Position numbers and translations under genes: made by a program. DNA of 58,060 bases. Origin: Pseudomonas sp. CHM02 (GTDB lineage: Bacteria; Pseudomonadota; Gammaproteobacteria; Pseudomonadales; Pseudomonadaceae). A model generated the notes under the pieces. That model was not told the DNA's origin, ran no database searches, and saw nothing but the letters and a program-made list of their open reading frames with translations. Positions within the stretch are counted from its first letter, which is position 1, and each line of letters opens with the position of its first letter. Below are positions 7,971-16,441 of this stretch, piece after piece. The stretch covers positions 1 to 58,060 of the forward strand of contig NZ_JFCA01000044.1 in NCBI RefSeq assembly GCF_000612585.1, given 5' to 3'.

Positions 7971-8513
7971 ATGAAGCTCAGTTTTGCCGCGGATAAACCT
8001 CATTTCCCCGCACAAGCGAACGCGCCACTCGCACCCATGGCTTCTCAAACCGCCCCCATCGGGATCAACGAGCGCTCTGACAACTGGGTGTATTACGCAA
8101 GCCGGGTGCGCCCACATTACGAGCGGATGAACCGGCTCATTGGCCAGATCGGCGGATTGCTGATTCTGGGCCAGGCAAAAGGTTGCTTCGATACGTACTT
8201 TGAAATGTCGCGTACGCCGAAGGAGCAGACAGCAGCCTGCCTGGACGATCTCAATTCTGTGATCGCGCCCGCCGGTGCCATTCCTCATCTCACTCACATG
8301 CAGACAGCAGCTCGGCAGCTGAACCAGATCGCCCAGGATTTGCATGGGGCGGTGAGTGATCCCCGCGAGCTCACGGCGAAGCTGGCGCAATGGCTGGCTG
8401 CGCTGAAATCGGTAAGCGCCATGCTCCATTGCGCTGCAGATCCGGTGGTATCCCTGCAGCCGGTGGCGTTCGAAGACGCTTGCGCCTGCTGCGTAATCAA
8501 AACAACACCCTAG
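7971..8513 (+). CDS. Hypothetical protein upstream of the lactonase-like hydrolase
   Basis: A 180-residue frame with normal coding character. The ATG at 7971 (MKLSFAAD) is chosen over the longer start at 7938 because GAGGG stands about 8 bases before it. The product is largely helical and soluble, with a central segment (KGCFDTYFEMSRTPKEQTAACLDDLNSV) and a C-terminal cysteine cluster (ACACCVIK). No signal peptide, membrane segment or known domain is recognised. It ends 51 bases before the metallo-hydrolase and is probably co-transcribed with it. Confidence 0.6.
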   Translation: MKLSFAADKPHFPAQANAPLAPMASQTAPIGINERSDNWVYYASRVRPHYERMNRLIGQIGGLLILGQAKGCFDTYFEMSRTPKEQTAACLDDLNSVIAPAGAIPHLTHMQTAARQLNQIAQDLHGAVSDPRELTAKLAQWLAALKSVSAMLHCAADPVVSLQPVAFEDACACCVIKTTP

Positions 8514-8546
8514 CCACACCTTTCCAAACCCTGTGCCTTCGCTAAA

Positions 8547-8554
8547 AACAACAA
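8547..8554 (+). promoter_or_regulatory. Crc/Hfq-type AAnAAnAA motif
   Basis: AACAACAA directly abuts the GGAG ribosome-binding site of the metallo-hydrolase at 8565. Hfq with Crc represses translation at such motifs in Pseudomonas. Confidence 0.5.
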
Positions 8555-8564
8555 GGAGCACACC

Positions 8565-9470
8565 ATGTCCGCAAATGCCTACTCCATCTGGGTGGCTGAA
8601 TACGCCTATGTCACCAACTATCCCATTGGGGGCGTCCTTTCTGGCGCTCATAACGAAGGGGTTTGCAAGCTTCCCTATTGCTATGTAGTGATCAAGGGGG
8701 GCGGCCGAACAATGATGGTCGACGTTGGTTACAACCATTCCGCTTACGGCGGGGTGCTAGGTGACCGTTTCGGTGTCGAGCACTGGCATTCGCCGAAGCA
8801 AGTGCTCGAAGAGCTTGGGATCACGCCTGAAGAAGTGGACACCGTCTTCATTACGCACTCCCACTTCGATCACCTGGGCAACACCGACGCCTTCCCGAAT
8901 GCCACGTTCTACATTCAGGAGCGCGAACTGTCGAAGTGGATCTGGGCGATGGCACAGCCAGAGCATATGCAGTGGATGATGACCGGTACCGATCCCTCGG
9001 ACATCCTGAGAGCGGTGGAGTTGACCAAGCAGGGTCGTCTGCGTTGCATTGATGGCCCCCAAGAAGACGTCCTCCCAGGCATCGACCTTCACGTTGCCTT
9101 CGACAGTCATACATACGGATGTATGTGGGTGCACGTACGTAACGACTTGGCCCGGCAATCCCAGAATGGCTGGGTGCTCGCGGGTGACTTGGTCTACGTT
9201 TATGACAACCTCGTAGCCAACCCGCAGGTCAGCGACGGTCAGATTGAGGGCAAGCTGAGTCTCAAGCCCGTGGGCTTCGCCATGGGTAGCAACACCAACC
9301 TCATCACCGCTTCGGATGACATGCTCAAAGCGGTGGACTACCAGGTCAAGCGGGTGATACCGATCCACGAGGAGCGCCTGAAGGATGTATTCCCCTCACG
9401 GATCTCCAAGCTGGGTCTGCGGGTAAGTGAGCTTTGTCTGGCTGACGAACAAGCCTCGGCTGTCCTCTAG
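8565..9470 (+). CDS. Metallo-beta-lactamase-fold hydrolase, N-acyl-homoserine-lactonase-like
   Basis: A 301-residue MBL-fold hydrolase. The zinc motif H98-S-H100-F-D102-H103 is intact, with a later His (HTYGCMW region) and the Asp of GWVLAGDLVYVY as further ligands. The length and the DVGYNHSAYG and AGDLVYVYDN segments resemble the AHL-lactonase (AttM/AiiA) group, which opens lactone rings in the cytoplasm. In this setting the substrate may be a carbon-source lactone and not a quorum signal: it stands about 1.9 kb before an operon that would convert a hydroxy acid to an unsaturated C5 dicarboxylate. There is no signal peptide. The start has a GGAG site and a Crc-type motif. Confidence 0.88.
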   Translation: MSANAYSIWVAEYAYVTNYPIGGVLSGAHNEGVCKLPYCYVVIKGGGRTMMVDVGYNHSAYGGVLGDRFGVEHWHSPKQVLEELGITPEEVDTVFITHSHFDHLGNTDAFPNATFYIQERELSKWIWAMAQPEHMQWMMTGTDPSDILRAVELTKQGRLRCIDGPQEDVLPGIDLHVAFDSHTYGCMWVHVRNDLARQSQNGWVLAGDLVYVYDNLVANPQVSDGQIEGKLSLKPVGFAMGSNTNLITASDDMLKAVDYQVKRVIPIHEERLKDVFPSRISKLGLRVSELCLADEQASAVL

Positions 9471-9574
9471 AACCATCCTCACCGACGGGTGAAGCGCTGT
9501 TCAGGAGGTGAGCGGCGCTTTGCCGCAGATGGAGGGAGCTAAGGGGACGTGCGTTGATGTCCGCTACCATCTGA

Positions 9575-10092
9575 TCAGAACGAGTAACGACGCATCCCAC
9601 CGTCGGCCACCAATACTGTGCCAGTGATGTAGCGGGCACGTGGGGAGGCCATCGTGGCATTGACGATTTCCGGCTCGAGATTGCCCGAAATGTTGACGAT
9701 CGAGCCGGCTTTGCGTGCGAGGAAGTTAGGCAACAGCTTCTGGGTAACCTGGCGATGACGATCAAAGTTGAGCGTCATGCCCTCAATCCAGTGTTCTTCT
9801 GGGGCGTCGATATCCATCGGACGGCTACCGCCGGCGTTGTTGATCAAGATGTCGATGTGACCCATGGCGGCCAGAGCGGCAGCGACGATCTTTTCAGGGC
9901 CATCAGCGGCGACGAAATCTTGGGCAAAGGTGACGGGAGCGACACTGCCGGACTCTTCGATTTCCGATATCAGGCTGGCGAGCAAATCCTCGTTACGGGC
10001 GGTGGCGAATACTTTCACGCCTTCAGCCGCAAGTGACTTAACGATGGCGCGGCCTAGGCCTTGGCTTGTTTTCCAGCGATTTGCAGATCCAT
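9575..10092 (-). pseudogene. SDR oxidoreductase, broken by two deletions
   Basis: The original start is ATG at 10092 behind a GAGGA site, giving MDLQIAGK. The frame then breaks near 10067, where roughly 20 bases encoding the first half of the Rossmann motif are missing; the shifted frame resumes at SQGLGRAIV. Homology then runs well (FATARNEDLLASL, ILINNAGG, GSIVNISGNLEPEIVNATMA), but jumps straight to SPRARYITGTVLVADGG, so about 70 residues containing the Y-x-x-x-K catalytic pair are deleted in frame. The enzyme cannot be active. It is convergent with the lactonase-like gene, suggesting an SDR once accompanied it. Confidence 0.85.
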
Positions 10093-10369
10093 GTTCAATC
10101 CTCATGAGTAGAAGGGGCGTCGGGTTTAGGGATAGCACCCGACTTGTGAGCAGATTCTGGTCGCCTATGGCGATTCGATAAATAGCCGCACCGGAAACAC
10201 ATTAGGAACGATGCTGTACTAATCCCCACTGATATTTTCATCAGCATTAACAGTAAGGCAGGCCTGTGTCTTATCTGCGCTCTGTAAGTGGCTCAGTTGT
10301 TGGAGTTGATCCGCTGCAAACAGCGTGGAGAACTCCAAGCTTACTTAGAAAATTTCACTAATAGATTAA

Positions 10370-10403
10370 ATCGAATAATCGAAATTATTATTCAATTAGT
10401 GCC
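10370..10403 (+). promoter_or_regulatory. Shared operator-like element, copy C (before C5 operon)
   Basis: Thirty-four bases aligned without gaps to copies A (1920) and B (20786): the last nine bases AATTAGTGC are identical to copy A, and 16 of the preceding 24 match. It contains the perfect dyad ATAAT-CGAA-ATTAT. It lies 85 bases before the first gene of the large operon, a usual place for a LysR site. Confidence 0.5.
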
Positions 10404-10487
10404 ATCCTCAGGATTCTCATACGATCACCTTAGCTCGCCGGCGCACCTCATGCGCTTGTCGATCCACAGCAACTGAGGAATTTCAAA

Positions 10488-11693
10488 TTGGGCCAGACAA
10501 ATAACAATCAGCCTATGGCAGGTGTCCGTGTACTGGACATTGCCACATTCGTTGCCGCTCCATTCTGCGGAACCATCCTCGCGGATTTCGGTGCAGAGGT
10601 AATCAAGATCGAGCAACCTGCGGGGGGCGATACCCTGCGCAAATTCGGCACTCCTACCGAGTGCGGTGACAGCATGGTTTGGCTCAGTGAAGCCAGAAAC
10701 AAGCAGTCCGTGACGCTTGATCTGCGTTCCGAGCAAGGCGCTGATCTGTTCAGGCAGCTCGTCGCAAAGTCTGACGTGGTGCTCGAAAACTTTCGTCCGG
10801 GAACCTTGGAAAAATGGGGCCTGAGCTTTGAGTCGTTGCGTGAGATCAACCCTAAGCTTGTGATGCTACGCGTCAGTGCCTATGGCCAGACAGGCCCGAA
10901 GCGTGGTGAGCCAGGCTTCGCCCGGATAGCCCATGCCTTTGGCGGCCTGTCCTTCTTGGCTGGCGAGAAAGACGGCCCGCCAGTAGTCCCTGGCTCAACC
11001 TCGTTGGCCGATTACATCTCCGGCATGTGGGGCGCGATTGGCGTCCTGCTGGCGTTGCGCTCTGTGCAAGCCGGTGGCGTTGGCCAATACGTCGACATCG
11101 GCCTTTATGAATCCGTTTTTCGCCTGCTCGACGAGATCGCGCCGGTGTATGCGAAATACGGATATGTCCGTGAGCGGATGGGCGCAGACACCATCAACGT
11201 CGTTCCTCACAGCCACTATCAGACCAAGGACGGCCAGTGGATCGCGCTGGCTTGCAGTAACGACCGCATGTTCCAGCGACTGGCTGTGACCATGGGCAAG
11301 CCTGAACTGGCTGAACAGTACCCCACCAGTCCAGATCGCGTTAAAGAGCGCGCCAAGATCAACGCCCTCGTAGCTCTGTGGGTATCAGATTTCACTCAGC
11401 AGGAGCTGCTGGATGTCTGCAAGGAGGGGCAGGTGCCTGCCGGCCCGCTGAACTCCATTGCCGATATTTTTGAAGATCCGCAGTTCGCCGAGCGTGAAAA
11501 CCTCATCAAGGTTCAAGACCCACGCATCGGTGAATTGGTTTTGCCCAACGCCATGCCGCGGCTTTCTGAAACGCCGGCGGCATTCGTTTCTACCGGCCCA
11601 GCGCTAGGGGCAAGCACCGAGGACATCCTCAGTCGCTTGCTCGGCGTCTCCGCCGAAACCCTTCAGGCCCTTAAAGCCAGCAAAGTGATTTGA
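10488..11693 (+). CDS. CaiB/BaiF family CoA-transferase (class III)
   Basis: A 401-residue class III CoA-transferase. The family transfers CoA from a donor acyl-CoA to a carboxylate through an aspartyl anhydride; the catalytic Asp is Asp175 in TSLADYISG. Other family signatures are VRVLDIATFVAAPFCGTILADFGAEVIKIE at the N-terminus and VLENFRPGTLEKWGL. It starts with TTG behind a GAGGAA site; the first in-frame ATG (codon 10) lies inside the family homology. As first gene of an operon with hydratases and a CitE-type lyase, the likely reaction is activation of mesaconate or itaconate with succinyl-CoA. An AATAACAA motif in codons 5-7 suggests Crc control. Confidence 0.9.
   Translation: MGQTNNNQPMAGVRVLDIATFVAAPFCGTILADFGAEVIKIEQPAGGDTLRKFGTPTECGDSMVWLSEARNKQSVTLDLRSEQGADLFRQLVAKSDVVLENFRPGTLEKWGLSFESLREINPKLVMLRVSAYGQTGPKRGEPGFARIAHAFGGLSFLAGEKDGPPVVPGSTSLADYISGMWGAIGVLLALRSVQAGGVGQYVDIGLYESVFRLLDEIAPVYAKYGYVRERMGADTINVVPHSHYQTKDGQWIALACSNDRMFQRLAVTMGKPELAEQYPTSPDRVKERAKINALVALWVSDFTQQELLDVCKEGQVPAGPLNSIADIFEDPQFAERENLIKVQDPRIGELVLPNAMPRLSETPAAFVSTGPALGASTEDILSRLLGVSAETLQALKASKVI
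10500..10507 (+). promoter_or_regulatory. Crc/Hfq-type AAnAAnAA motif inside start region
   Basis: AATAACAA lies at codons 5-7 of the CoA-transferase gene, within the region covered by an initiating ribosome. Confidence 0.4.
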
Positions 11694-11707
11694 ACAAGGA
11701 ATCGACA

Positions 11708-13186
11708 ATGTCTAATTATAAAATGTACATCGGTGGTGAGTGGGTTGAAGCTGCTGCTGGTGAGACTTTTGAAACCAAAAATCCCTACACCGGCGAAACC
11801 TGGGCAACGCTGCCTCGCGGTCGCGCCGCTGATGCTGAGAAAGCCGTAGCTGCCGCAAAAGCTGCTTTCAATTCTCCTGAATGGTCGAAAATGAAGGCCA
11901 GTGCCCGTGGCCAATTGCTGCGCCGCCTGGGCGACCTCATCGCTGAAAACGTCGAGCACCTGGCTGCGACCGAAGTTGCTGACAACGGCAAGCTGCTGGC
12001 TGAAATGCGTGGCCAAGTCCGTTATCTGCCCCAGTATTTCTATTACTTCGGCGGCCTGGCCGACAAAATTGAAGGCGGCGTCCTGCCTATTGATAAGCCA
12101 GACACCTTCACCTTCACGCGCTATGAGCCGCTGGGCGTGTGCGTGGCGATCACGGCGTGGAACTCGCCGCTGCTGCTGGCTGTGAACAAGCTTGCGCCAG
12201 GTCTCGCCGCAGGTAATACCTTCGTCCTGAAGCCTTCCGAGTTCACTTCAGCGTCGGCGCTGGAGCTGGCCAAGCTCATCGAGAAAGCCGGCTTCCCGAA
12301 AGGCGTGGTCAACGTTGTCACCGGGTTCGGCCTTGAAGTCGGTGAGCCATTGGTCACCCATCCTGACGTGGCCAAGATTGCGTTTACTGGCAGCGAATAT
12401 GGCGGCCAGAAGATCTATGAATCTGCTGCCAAGAACTTCAAGAAAGTCACCTTGGAGCTGGGCGGCAAATCGCCCAACATCGTGTTCGACGATGCCAACC
12501 TGGACAACGCCGTGAAGGGTGTTGTCGGCGGCATCATGGCTGCCACTGGCCAGACCTGCGTTGCGGGCTCGCGCTTGCTGGTGCAGGAATCCATCCACGA
12601 CGAGTTCGTTGAAAAACTGCTGGCATTTGCAGCCACGGCCAAGATGGGTGACCCGATGTTGCCGACCACTCAGGTGGGCCCGGTCACGACTCCTGCTCAA
12701 TATCAGAAGATTCTGGATTACATCGGTATCGCCAAGGAAGAGGGTGCGGTCTGCCGTCTGGGGGGCAACCCCTCGACCAAGCCTGAATGCGGCAATGGCC
12801 TGTTCGTTGAGCCCACCATCTTCACTGGCGTGAACAACCAGATGCGCATTGCGCGCGAAGAAGTCTTCGGCCCAGTCCTGAGCATCATTCCATTCAAAGA
12901 TGAAGAAGACGCCATCGCGATTGCCAACGACACGCCTTACGGCCTGGCAGCTGGCGTGTGGACGCAGAGCACTCGTCGCTCGCTGATGATGTCCGAGCGT
13001 CTTCAGGCCGGCATGGTCTGGATCAACATGTATCGCGCAGTCAGCTACATGGCGCCGTTCGGTGGCTTCAAACGCTCCGGTGTGGGTCATGAAAACGGCC
13101 AGGACGCCATCTACTCCTATCTGCAGACCAAGACCGTGTGGATCAGCACAGCGCTGGAAACCCCGGATCCATTCGTCCTCGGCTGA
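11708..13186 (+). CDS. NAD(P)-dependent aldehyde dehydrogenase
   Basis: A 492-residue aldehyde dehydrogenase with all hallmarks: the oxyanion Asn in ITAWNSPLLL, Lys175 of VLKPSE for cofactor binding, FTGSE, general base Glu250 in TLELGGKSP and nucleophile Cys284 in GQTCVAGSR. ATG at 11708 is chosen over the TTG at 11690 because AAGGA stands 6-8 bases before it and the family homology starts there. It follows the CoA-transferase by 14 bases. In the operon it probably oxidises the aldehyde formed by the GMC enzyme (16442) to the carboxylate that the CoA-transferase then activates. Confidence 0.94.
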   Translation: MSNYKMYIGGEWVEAAAGETFETKNPYTGETWATLPRGRAADAEKAVAAAKAAFNSPEWSKMKASARGQLLRRLGDLIAENVEHLAATEVADNGKLLAEMRGQVRYLPQYFYYFGGLADKIEGGVLPIDKPDTFTFTRYEPLGVCVAITAWNSPLLLAVNKLAPGLAAGNTFVLKPSEFTSASALELAKLIEKAGFPKGVVNVVTGFGLEVGEPLVTHPDVAKIAFTGSEYGGQKIYESAAKNFKKVTLELGGKSPNIVFDDANLDNAVKGVVGGIMAATGQTCVAGSRLLVQESIHDEFVEKLLAFAATAKMGDPMLPTTQVGPVTTPAQYQKILDYIGIAKEEGAVCRLGGNPSTKPECGNGLFVEPTIFTGVNNQMRIAREEVFGPVLSIIPFKDEEDAIAIANDTPYGLAAGVWTQSTRRSLMMSERLQAGMVWINMYRAVSYMAPFGGFKRSGVGHENGQDAIYSYLQTKTVWISTALETPDPFVLG

Positions 13187-13216
13187 TTCACGAAACCGCC
13201 GATTGCAGAGAAGGAT

Positions 13217-13224
13217 AAAAATAA
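13217..13224 (+). promoter_or_regulatory. Crc/Hfq-type AAnAAnAA motif at MaoC start
   Basis: AAAAATAA spans the gap between the AAGGA site and the ATG of the MaoC gene. Confidence 0.35.
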
Positions 13225-13727
13225 TGACGACGCAATTTCCAATGCCTGGCCGCTTCCTCGAAGACTTCAAGGTCGGTGACACCTATCGTCACTGGCCTGG
13301 TCGCACCATCACTGAGACGGACAACATCCAGTTCAGCCTGATGACGATGAACCGGCACCCGATGCACTGCGACAGTAACTTCACGGCCAAAAGCGAATTC
13401 GGCCGACCCCTGATCAACAGCGGGCTGACGGTCGCGATCGTCTTGGGCCTGACCGTGGACGATGTCAGCCTCAATGCCATCGCCAATCTGGGGTGGAAGG
13501 ACATCACGCTGAGCGCGCCGGTATTCCCTGGCGATACCTTGTATGCCCGTTCCGAAGTCACCGAGGTTCGCGAAAGTGCCAAGCGTCCAGGGCAGGGCAT
13601 CGTGACGACACGTACTGAAGCCTTCAATCAGGATGGCACGGTCTGCATGAGCTTCATTCGCGCCTGCCTGGTGCCTACCCGGCAGAACGCTACCGAACTG
13701 CGTGCGCGTGGAGCGGAAGGGTCATGA
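13224..13727 (+). CDS. MaoC-like enoyl-CoA hydratase (mesaconyl/itaconyl-CoA hydratase type)
   Basis: A 167-residue single hot-dog protein of the MaoC family, which adds water to enoyl-CoA double bonds. The N-terminal segment (RFLEDFKVGDTYRHWPGRTIT) and MNRHPMHCD, with His48 and Asp50 as likely catalytic pair, resemble hydratases that act on mesaconyl-CoA. The ATG at 13224 has AAGGA 8 bases upstream; an in-frame extension back to 13062 would lie inside the dehydrogenase gene and is rejected. Its stop overlaps the next gene's start (ATGA). It probably forms a hydroxy-dicarboxylyl-CoA from the CoA-activated C5 acid. Confidence 0.88.
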   Translation: MTTQFPMPGRFLEDFKVGDTYRHWPGRTITETDNIQFSLMTMNRHPMHCDSNFTAKSEFGRPLINSGLTVAIVLGLTVDDVSLNAIANLGWKDITLSAPVFPGDTLYARSEVTEVRESAKRPGQGIVTTRTEAFNQDGTVCMSFIRACLVPTRQNATELRARGAEGS

Positions 13728-14944
13728 ATTACGATCTGCTCAAAGGTGTTCGAGTTATCGAAAGTTCGGCATTCATCGCTGCCCCGCTGTGTGGGATGAC
13801 CCTTGCCCAATTGGGTGCTGAGGTTATTCGGGTCGACCTGATTGGCGGTGGGATCGACTATCAACGTCTGCCCATGATGCCCGAAGGTCGCAGCATCTAC
13901 TGGACGAGCCTCAACAAGGCCAAGAAGTCGGTTGCTATCGACATCAAGCGGCCGGAAGGGCGTGAGCTGTTGCAGCAACTGGTTGGCGCGCCTGGCGAAG
14001 CCGGCGGCATCCTGCTCACCAATATCGGCACTCCATGGCTGAGCCACAAGCTGCTGTCTGAAATGCGGCCTGATCTGATCTCCTGCACCATCGAAGGCAA
14101 CTTCGATGGGAGCACCGCGGTTGACTACACCGTCAACTGTGCGACGGGTTATCCGATGCTCACCGGGAATGGCTCAGCTGATCGGCCTGTGAACCACACG
14201 TTGCCGGCGTGGGATGTCATCTGCGCCAACCAGGCGGCCACCGCCATCGTTGCCGCCTTGGCTCGTCGTCAGCAAAGCGGAGAGGGCGCTGAGATCCGGT
14301 TGGCGTTGTCTGACAGCGCCTTCTCGACACTTTCTCATCTTGGCCTACTGACTGAGTCTGAGTTGATTGAGCAGCCGCGCGAGTCGCTGGGTAATTACCT
14401 GTACGGGGCATTTGGTCACGACTTTGCGACCAATGATGGCAGACGCGTAATGATCGTAGCCATTTCATCCCGGCAATGGCGAGCCCTGGTAAAAGCCTGT
14501 GACCTTGAGGGGGCAATCGAATCTCTGCAGTCCGCTCTGGGCGTCAACTTCGACAATGAGTCCGACCGGTTTGAAGGCCGCGAGCTGCTGGGTGCGTTGA
14601 TCAAGCAGTGGTGCTCGAAGCGCTCACTGGCGCAGATCGAAGCGCACCTGACCCAACACGGAGTGGCCTATGGGCCTTACCGCACCGTGCGGCAGTTGCT
14701 CCAGGAGGACAACCGGGTCTCATTGGAAAACCCTGTATTCGAGCGCATCACGACTTCTGGCGTCGGTGAGCACTTAGCAGCCGGCACGCCTCTGAGATTC
14801 GGGCAATCGCAGCGTCATGCCATCCAGCCCGCACCGCAGCTTGGGCAAAACACCGATGAGGTGCTTGCTGATGTCCTCGGGCTCAGTCAGCAGGAGATCG
14901 GTGCATTGAGAGACAAGGGAATTGTCGCGGGTGCTTCGGGTTAA
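13724..14944 (+). CDS. CaiB/BaiF CoA-transferase resembling 2-methylfumaryl-CoA isomerase
   Basis: A 406-residue class III CoA-transferase, clearly different from the one at 10488. Its segments SAFIAAPLCGMTLAQLGAEV, IGGGIDYQRLP, SLNKAKKSVAIDIKRPEG and VDYTVNCATGYPMLTG match, as I recall the family, 2-methylfumaryl-CoA isomerase (mesaconyl-CoA C1-C4 CoA transferase, Mct) of the 3-hydroxypropionate bi-cycle. That enzyme moves CoA between the two carboxyls of mesaconate. Asp164 in LPAWDVI is the expected catalytic residue. Together with the FAS1-like hydratase and the lyase downstream it supplies mesaconyl-C4-CoA for conversion to citramalyl-CoA. The start codon overlaps the MaoC stop. A plain intermolecular CoA-transferase is the alternative. 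Confidence 0.82.
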   Translation: MNYDLLKGVRVIESSAFIAAPLCGMTLAQLGAEVIRVDLIGGGIDYQRLPMMPEGRSIYWTSLNKAKKSVAIDIKRPEGRELLQQLVGAPGEAGGILLTNIGTPWLSHKLLSEMRPDLISCTIEGNFDGSTAVDYTVNCATGYPMLTGNGSADRPVNHTLPAWDVICANQAATAIVAALARRQQSGEGAEIRLALSDSAFSTLSHLGLLTESELIEQPRESLGNYLYGAFGHDFATNDGRRVMIVAISSRQWRALVKACDLEGAIESLQSALGVNFDNESDRFEGRELLGALIKQWCSKRSLAQIEAHLTQHGVAYGPYRTVRQLLQEDNRVSLENPVFERITTSGVGEHLAAGTPLRFGQSQRHAIQPAPQLGQNTDEVLADVLGLSQQEIGALRDKGIVAGASG

Positions 14945-14974
14945 GCATCAGCGATTGCGGAACGTGCGACTTAC

Positions 14975-14982
14975 AAAAATAA
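14975..14982 (+). promoter_or_regulatory. Crc/Hfq-type AAnAAnAA motif before permease
   Basis: AAAAATAA within ACAAAAATAAAAG, the same leader wording as before the ABC transporter (20873) and SDR (25851), 16 bases before the permease ATG. Confidence 0.45.
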
Positions 14983-14997
14983 AAGCGAGCGATCTGA

Positions 14998-16398
14998 ATG
15001 AGTAGTCTATTAATTTGCCTGGCGTCACTGGGCTTTCTGATGTTTGTCGCGTACCGGGGCTTCAGTGTCATCCTGTTCGCGCCGATTGCAGCCTTGGCTG
15101 CCGTGTTACTCACTGAACCTGCCATGGTCGCGCCGGCCTATAGCGGGCTGTTCATGGACAAGATGGTAGGGCTGTTGAAGCTCTATTTTCCCGTGTTCAT
15201 GCTGGGCGCAGTCTTCGGCAAGCTCATTGAGGTGTCGGGCTTTGCCCGCTCAATCGTCACCGCTATTTCGAAGTGGTTTGGTAGTAGCTACTCGATCACC
15301 TGCATCGTTTGCGTGGGTGGCGTGTTGACGTATGGCGGCGTGTCTCTGTTCGTGGTGGTGTTCGCACTCTATCCATTCGCAGCCGAGCTTTTTCGCCGCA
15401 ACGACATCCCCAAACGACTGATCCCGGCGACCATTGCGCTGGGCGCCTTTACGTTCACCATGGACTCGCTTCCAGGTACTCCGCAGATCCAGAACATCAT
15501 ACCGACGGCGTTCTTCGGCACTGATGCTTACGCGGCGCCATGGCTCGGTATCATCGGGGCAATCTTCGTTGCGGGCTGTGGTATCACCTACCTGGAGATG
15601 CGTCGCCGGAGCCTGATGGCCAAAGGCGAGGGCTACGGCTCGGGGCATACCAATGAGCCGGCTCCGCACACTGACGAGAATGTAATAAGTGCGTGGTTGG
15701 CAATACTGCCCCTGATCATCGTCGGCGTGGGCAACAAGCTTCTTCTCGACCTGATCCTTTCCCATTACGGCGCTGGCAACCAGGTGATGGTGACCTTCCG
15801 GCCTGACTTCACTGCCGTTGCTCAGGACGTCACCAAGATGGCCGCGGTATGGGCAGTAGAAGGCGCACTGGCGCTGGGTATCCTGGCGACATTGGTACTG
15901 GGCTGGGGCCGAATTCGTGGCAAGTTTACGAACTCCACTCAGATCGCCGTCTCTGGTTCCCTGCTGGCAGGGGTAAACACGGCTTCGGAATATGGGTTCG
16001 GCGCGGTGATTGCTGCGCTGCCAGGGTTCAAGATGGTCGCCGATACGCTGTCGCACATTGAAAACCCTCTAGTGAATCTGGCTGTCAGCGTGAACGTGCT
16101 CGCGGGCATTACCGGCTCCTCATCGGGTGGGCTGAGTCTGACCCTGGGTGCGCTGGGCGATCACTTTGTCGCACTGGCCCACCAGTATGCGATCCCTGCC
16201 GAAGTAATGCACCGAGTGGCGTCCATCGCCGCGGGTGGCATGGATACGCTGCCGCACAACGGCGCGATCATCACACTCATGGCTGTTACCGGCCTGACTC
16301 ACCGCCAAGCCTACGGCGACATTTTCATACTGACGATTTTCAAAACCATGGCTGCCTTCGTGGTGATTGCAGTTTTCTACCTGACAGGCCTGGTTTGA
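14998..16398 (+). CDS. GntP-family proton symporter for organic acids
   Basis: A 466-residue inner-membrane protein with about a dozen hydrophobic segments and the GntP features (FPVFMLGAVFGKLIEVSGFA, GGVSLFVVVFALYPFA, TMDSLPGTPQIQN and the SSSGGLSLTLGALG loop). The family imports gluconate, hydroxy acids and related carboxylates with protons. In this operon the cargo is probably the hydroxy acid or dicarboxylate that the neighbours degrade. It begins 53 bases after the second CoA-transferase with a Crc-type leader and GCGAG as a modest ribosome-binding site. Confidence 0.88.
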   Translation: MSSLLICLASLGFLMFVAYRGFSVILFAPIAALAAVLLTEPAMVAPAYSGLFMDKMVGLLKLYFPVFMLGAVFGKLIEVSGFARSIVTAISKWFGSSYSITCIVCVGGVLTYGGVSLFVVVFALYPFAAELFRRNDIPKRLIPATIALGAFTFTMDSLPGTPQIQNIIPTAFFGTDAYAAPWLGIIGAIFVAGCGITYLEMRRRSLMAKGEGYGSGHTNEPAPHTDENVISAWLAILPLIIVGVGNKLLLDLILSHYGAGNQVMVTFRPDFTAVAQDVTKMAAVWAVEGALALGILATLVLGWGRIRGKFTNSTQIAVSGSLLAGVNTASEYGFGAVIAALPGFKMVADTLSHIENPLVNLAVSVNVLAGITGSSSGGLSLTLGALGDHFVALAHQYAIPAEVMHRVASIAAGGMDTLPHNGAIITLMAVTGLTHRQAYGDIFILTIFKTMAAFVVIAVFYLTGLV

Positions 16399-16416
16399 TT
16401 GGCCAACTCCCGACAA

Positions 16417-16424
16417 AAAAACAA
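16417..16424 (+). promoter_or_regulatory. Crc/Hfq-type AAnAAnAA motif before GMC gene
   Basis: AAAAACAA lies 17 bases before the ATG of the GMC oxidoreductase, beside the AGGAT ribosome-binding region. Confidence 0.45.
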
Positions 16425-16441
16425 AGGATAGGGGTGAACAC

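Noticed and set aside
10288..10476. 62-codon plus frame before the CoA-transferase
   Set aside because: It overlaps the operator-like element, has no ribosome-binding site and no protein-like motif.
13062..13223. N-terminal extension of the MaoC gene
   Set aside because: It lies within the aldehyde dehydrogenase coding region and the MaoC homology begins at 13224 behind a ribosome-binding site.
12248..13282. 344-codon minus-strand frame
   Set aside because: Opposite-strand shadow of the aldehyde dehydrogenase and MaoC genes; no family motif, while the plus strand has complete catalytic residues.
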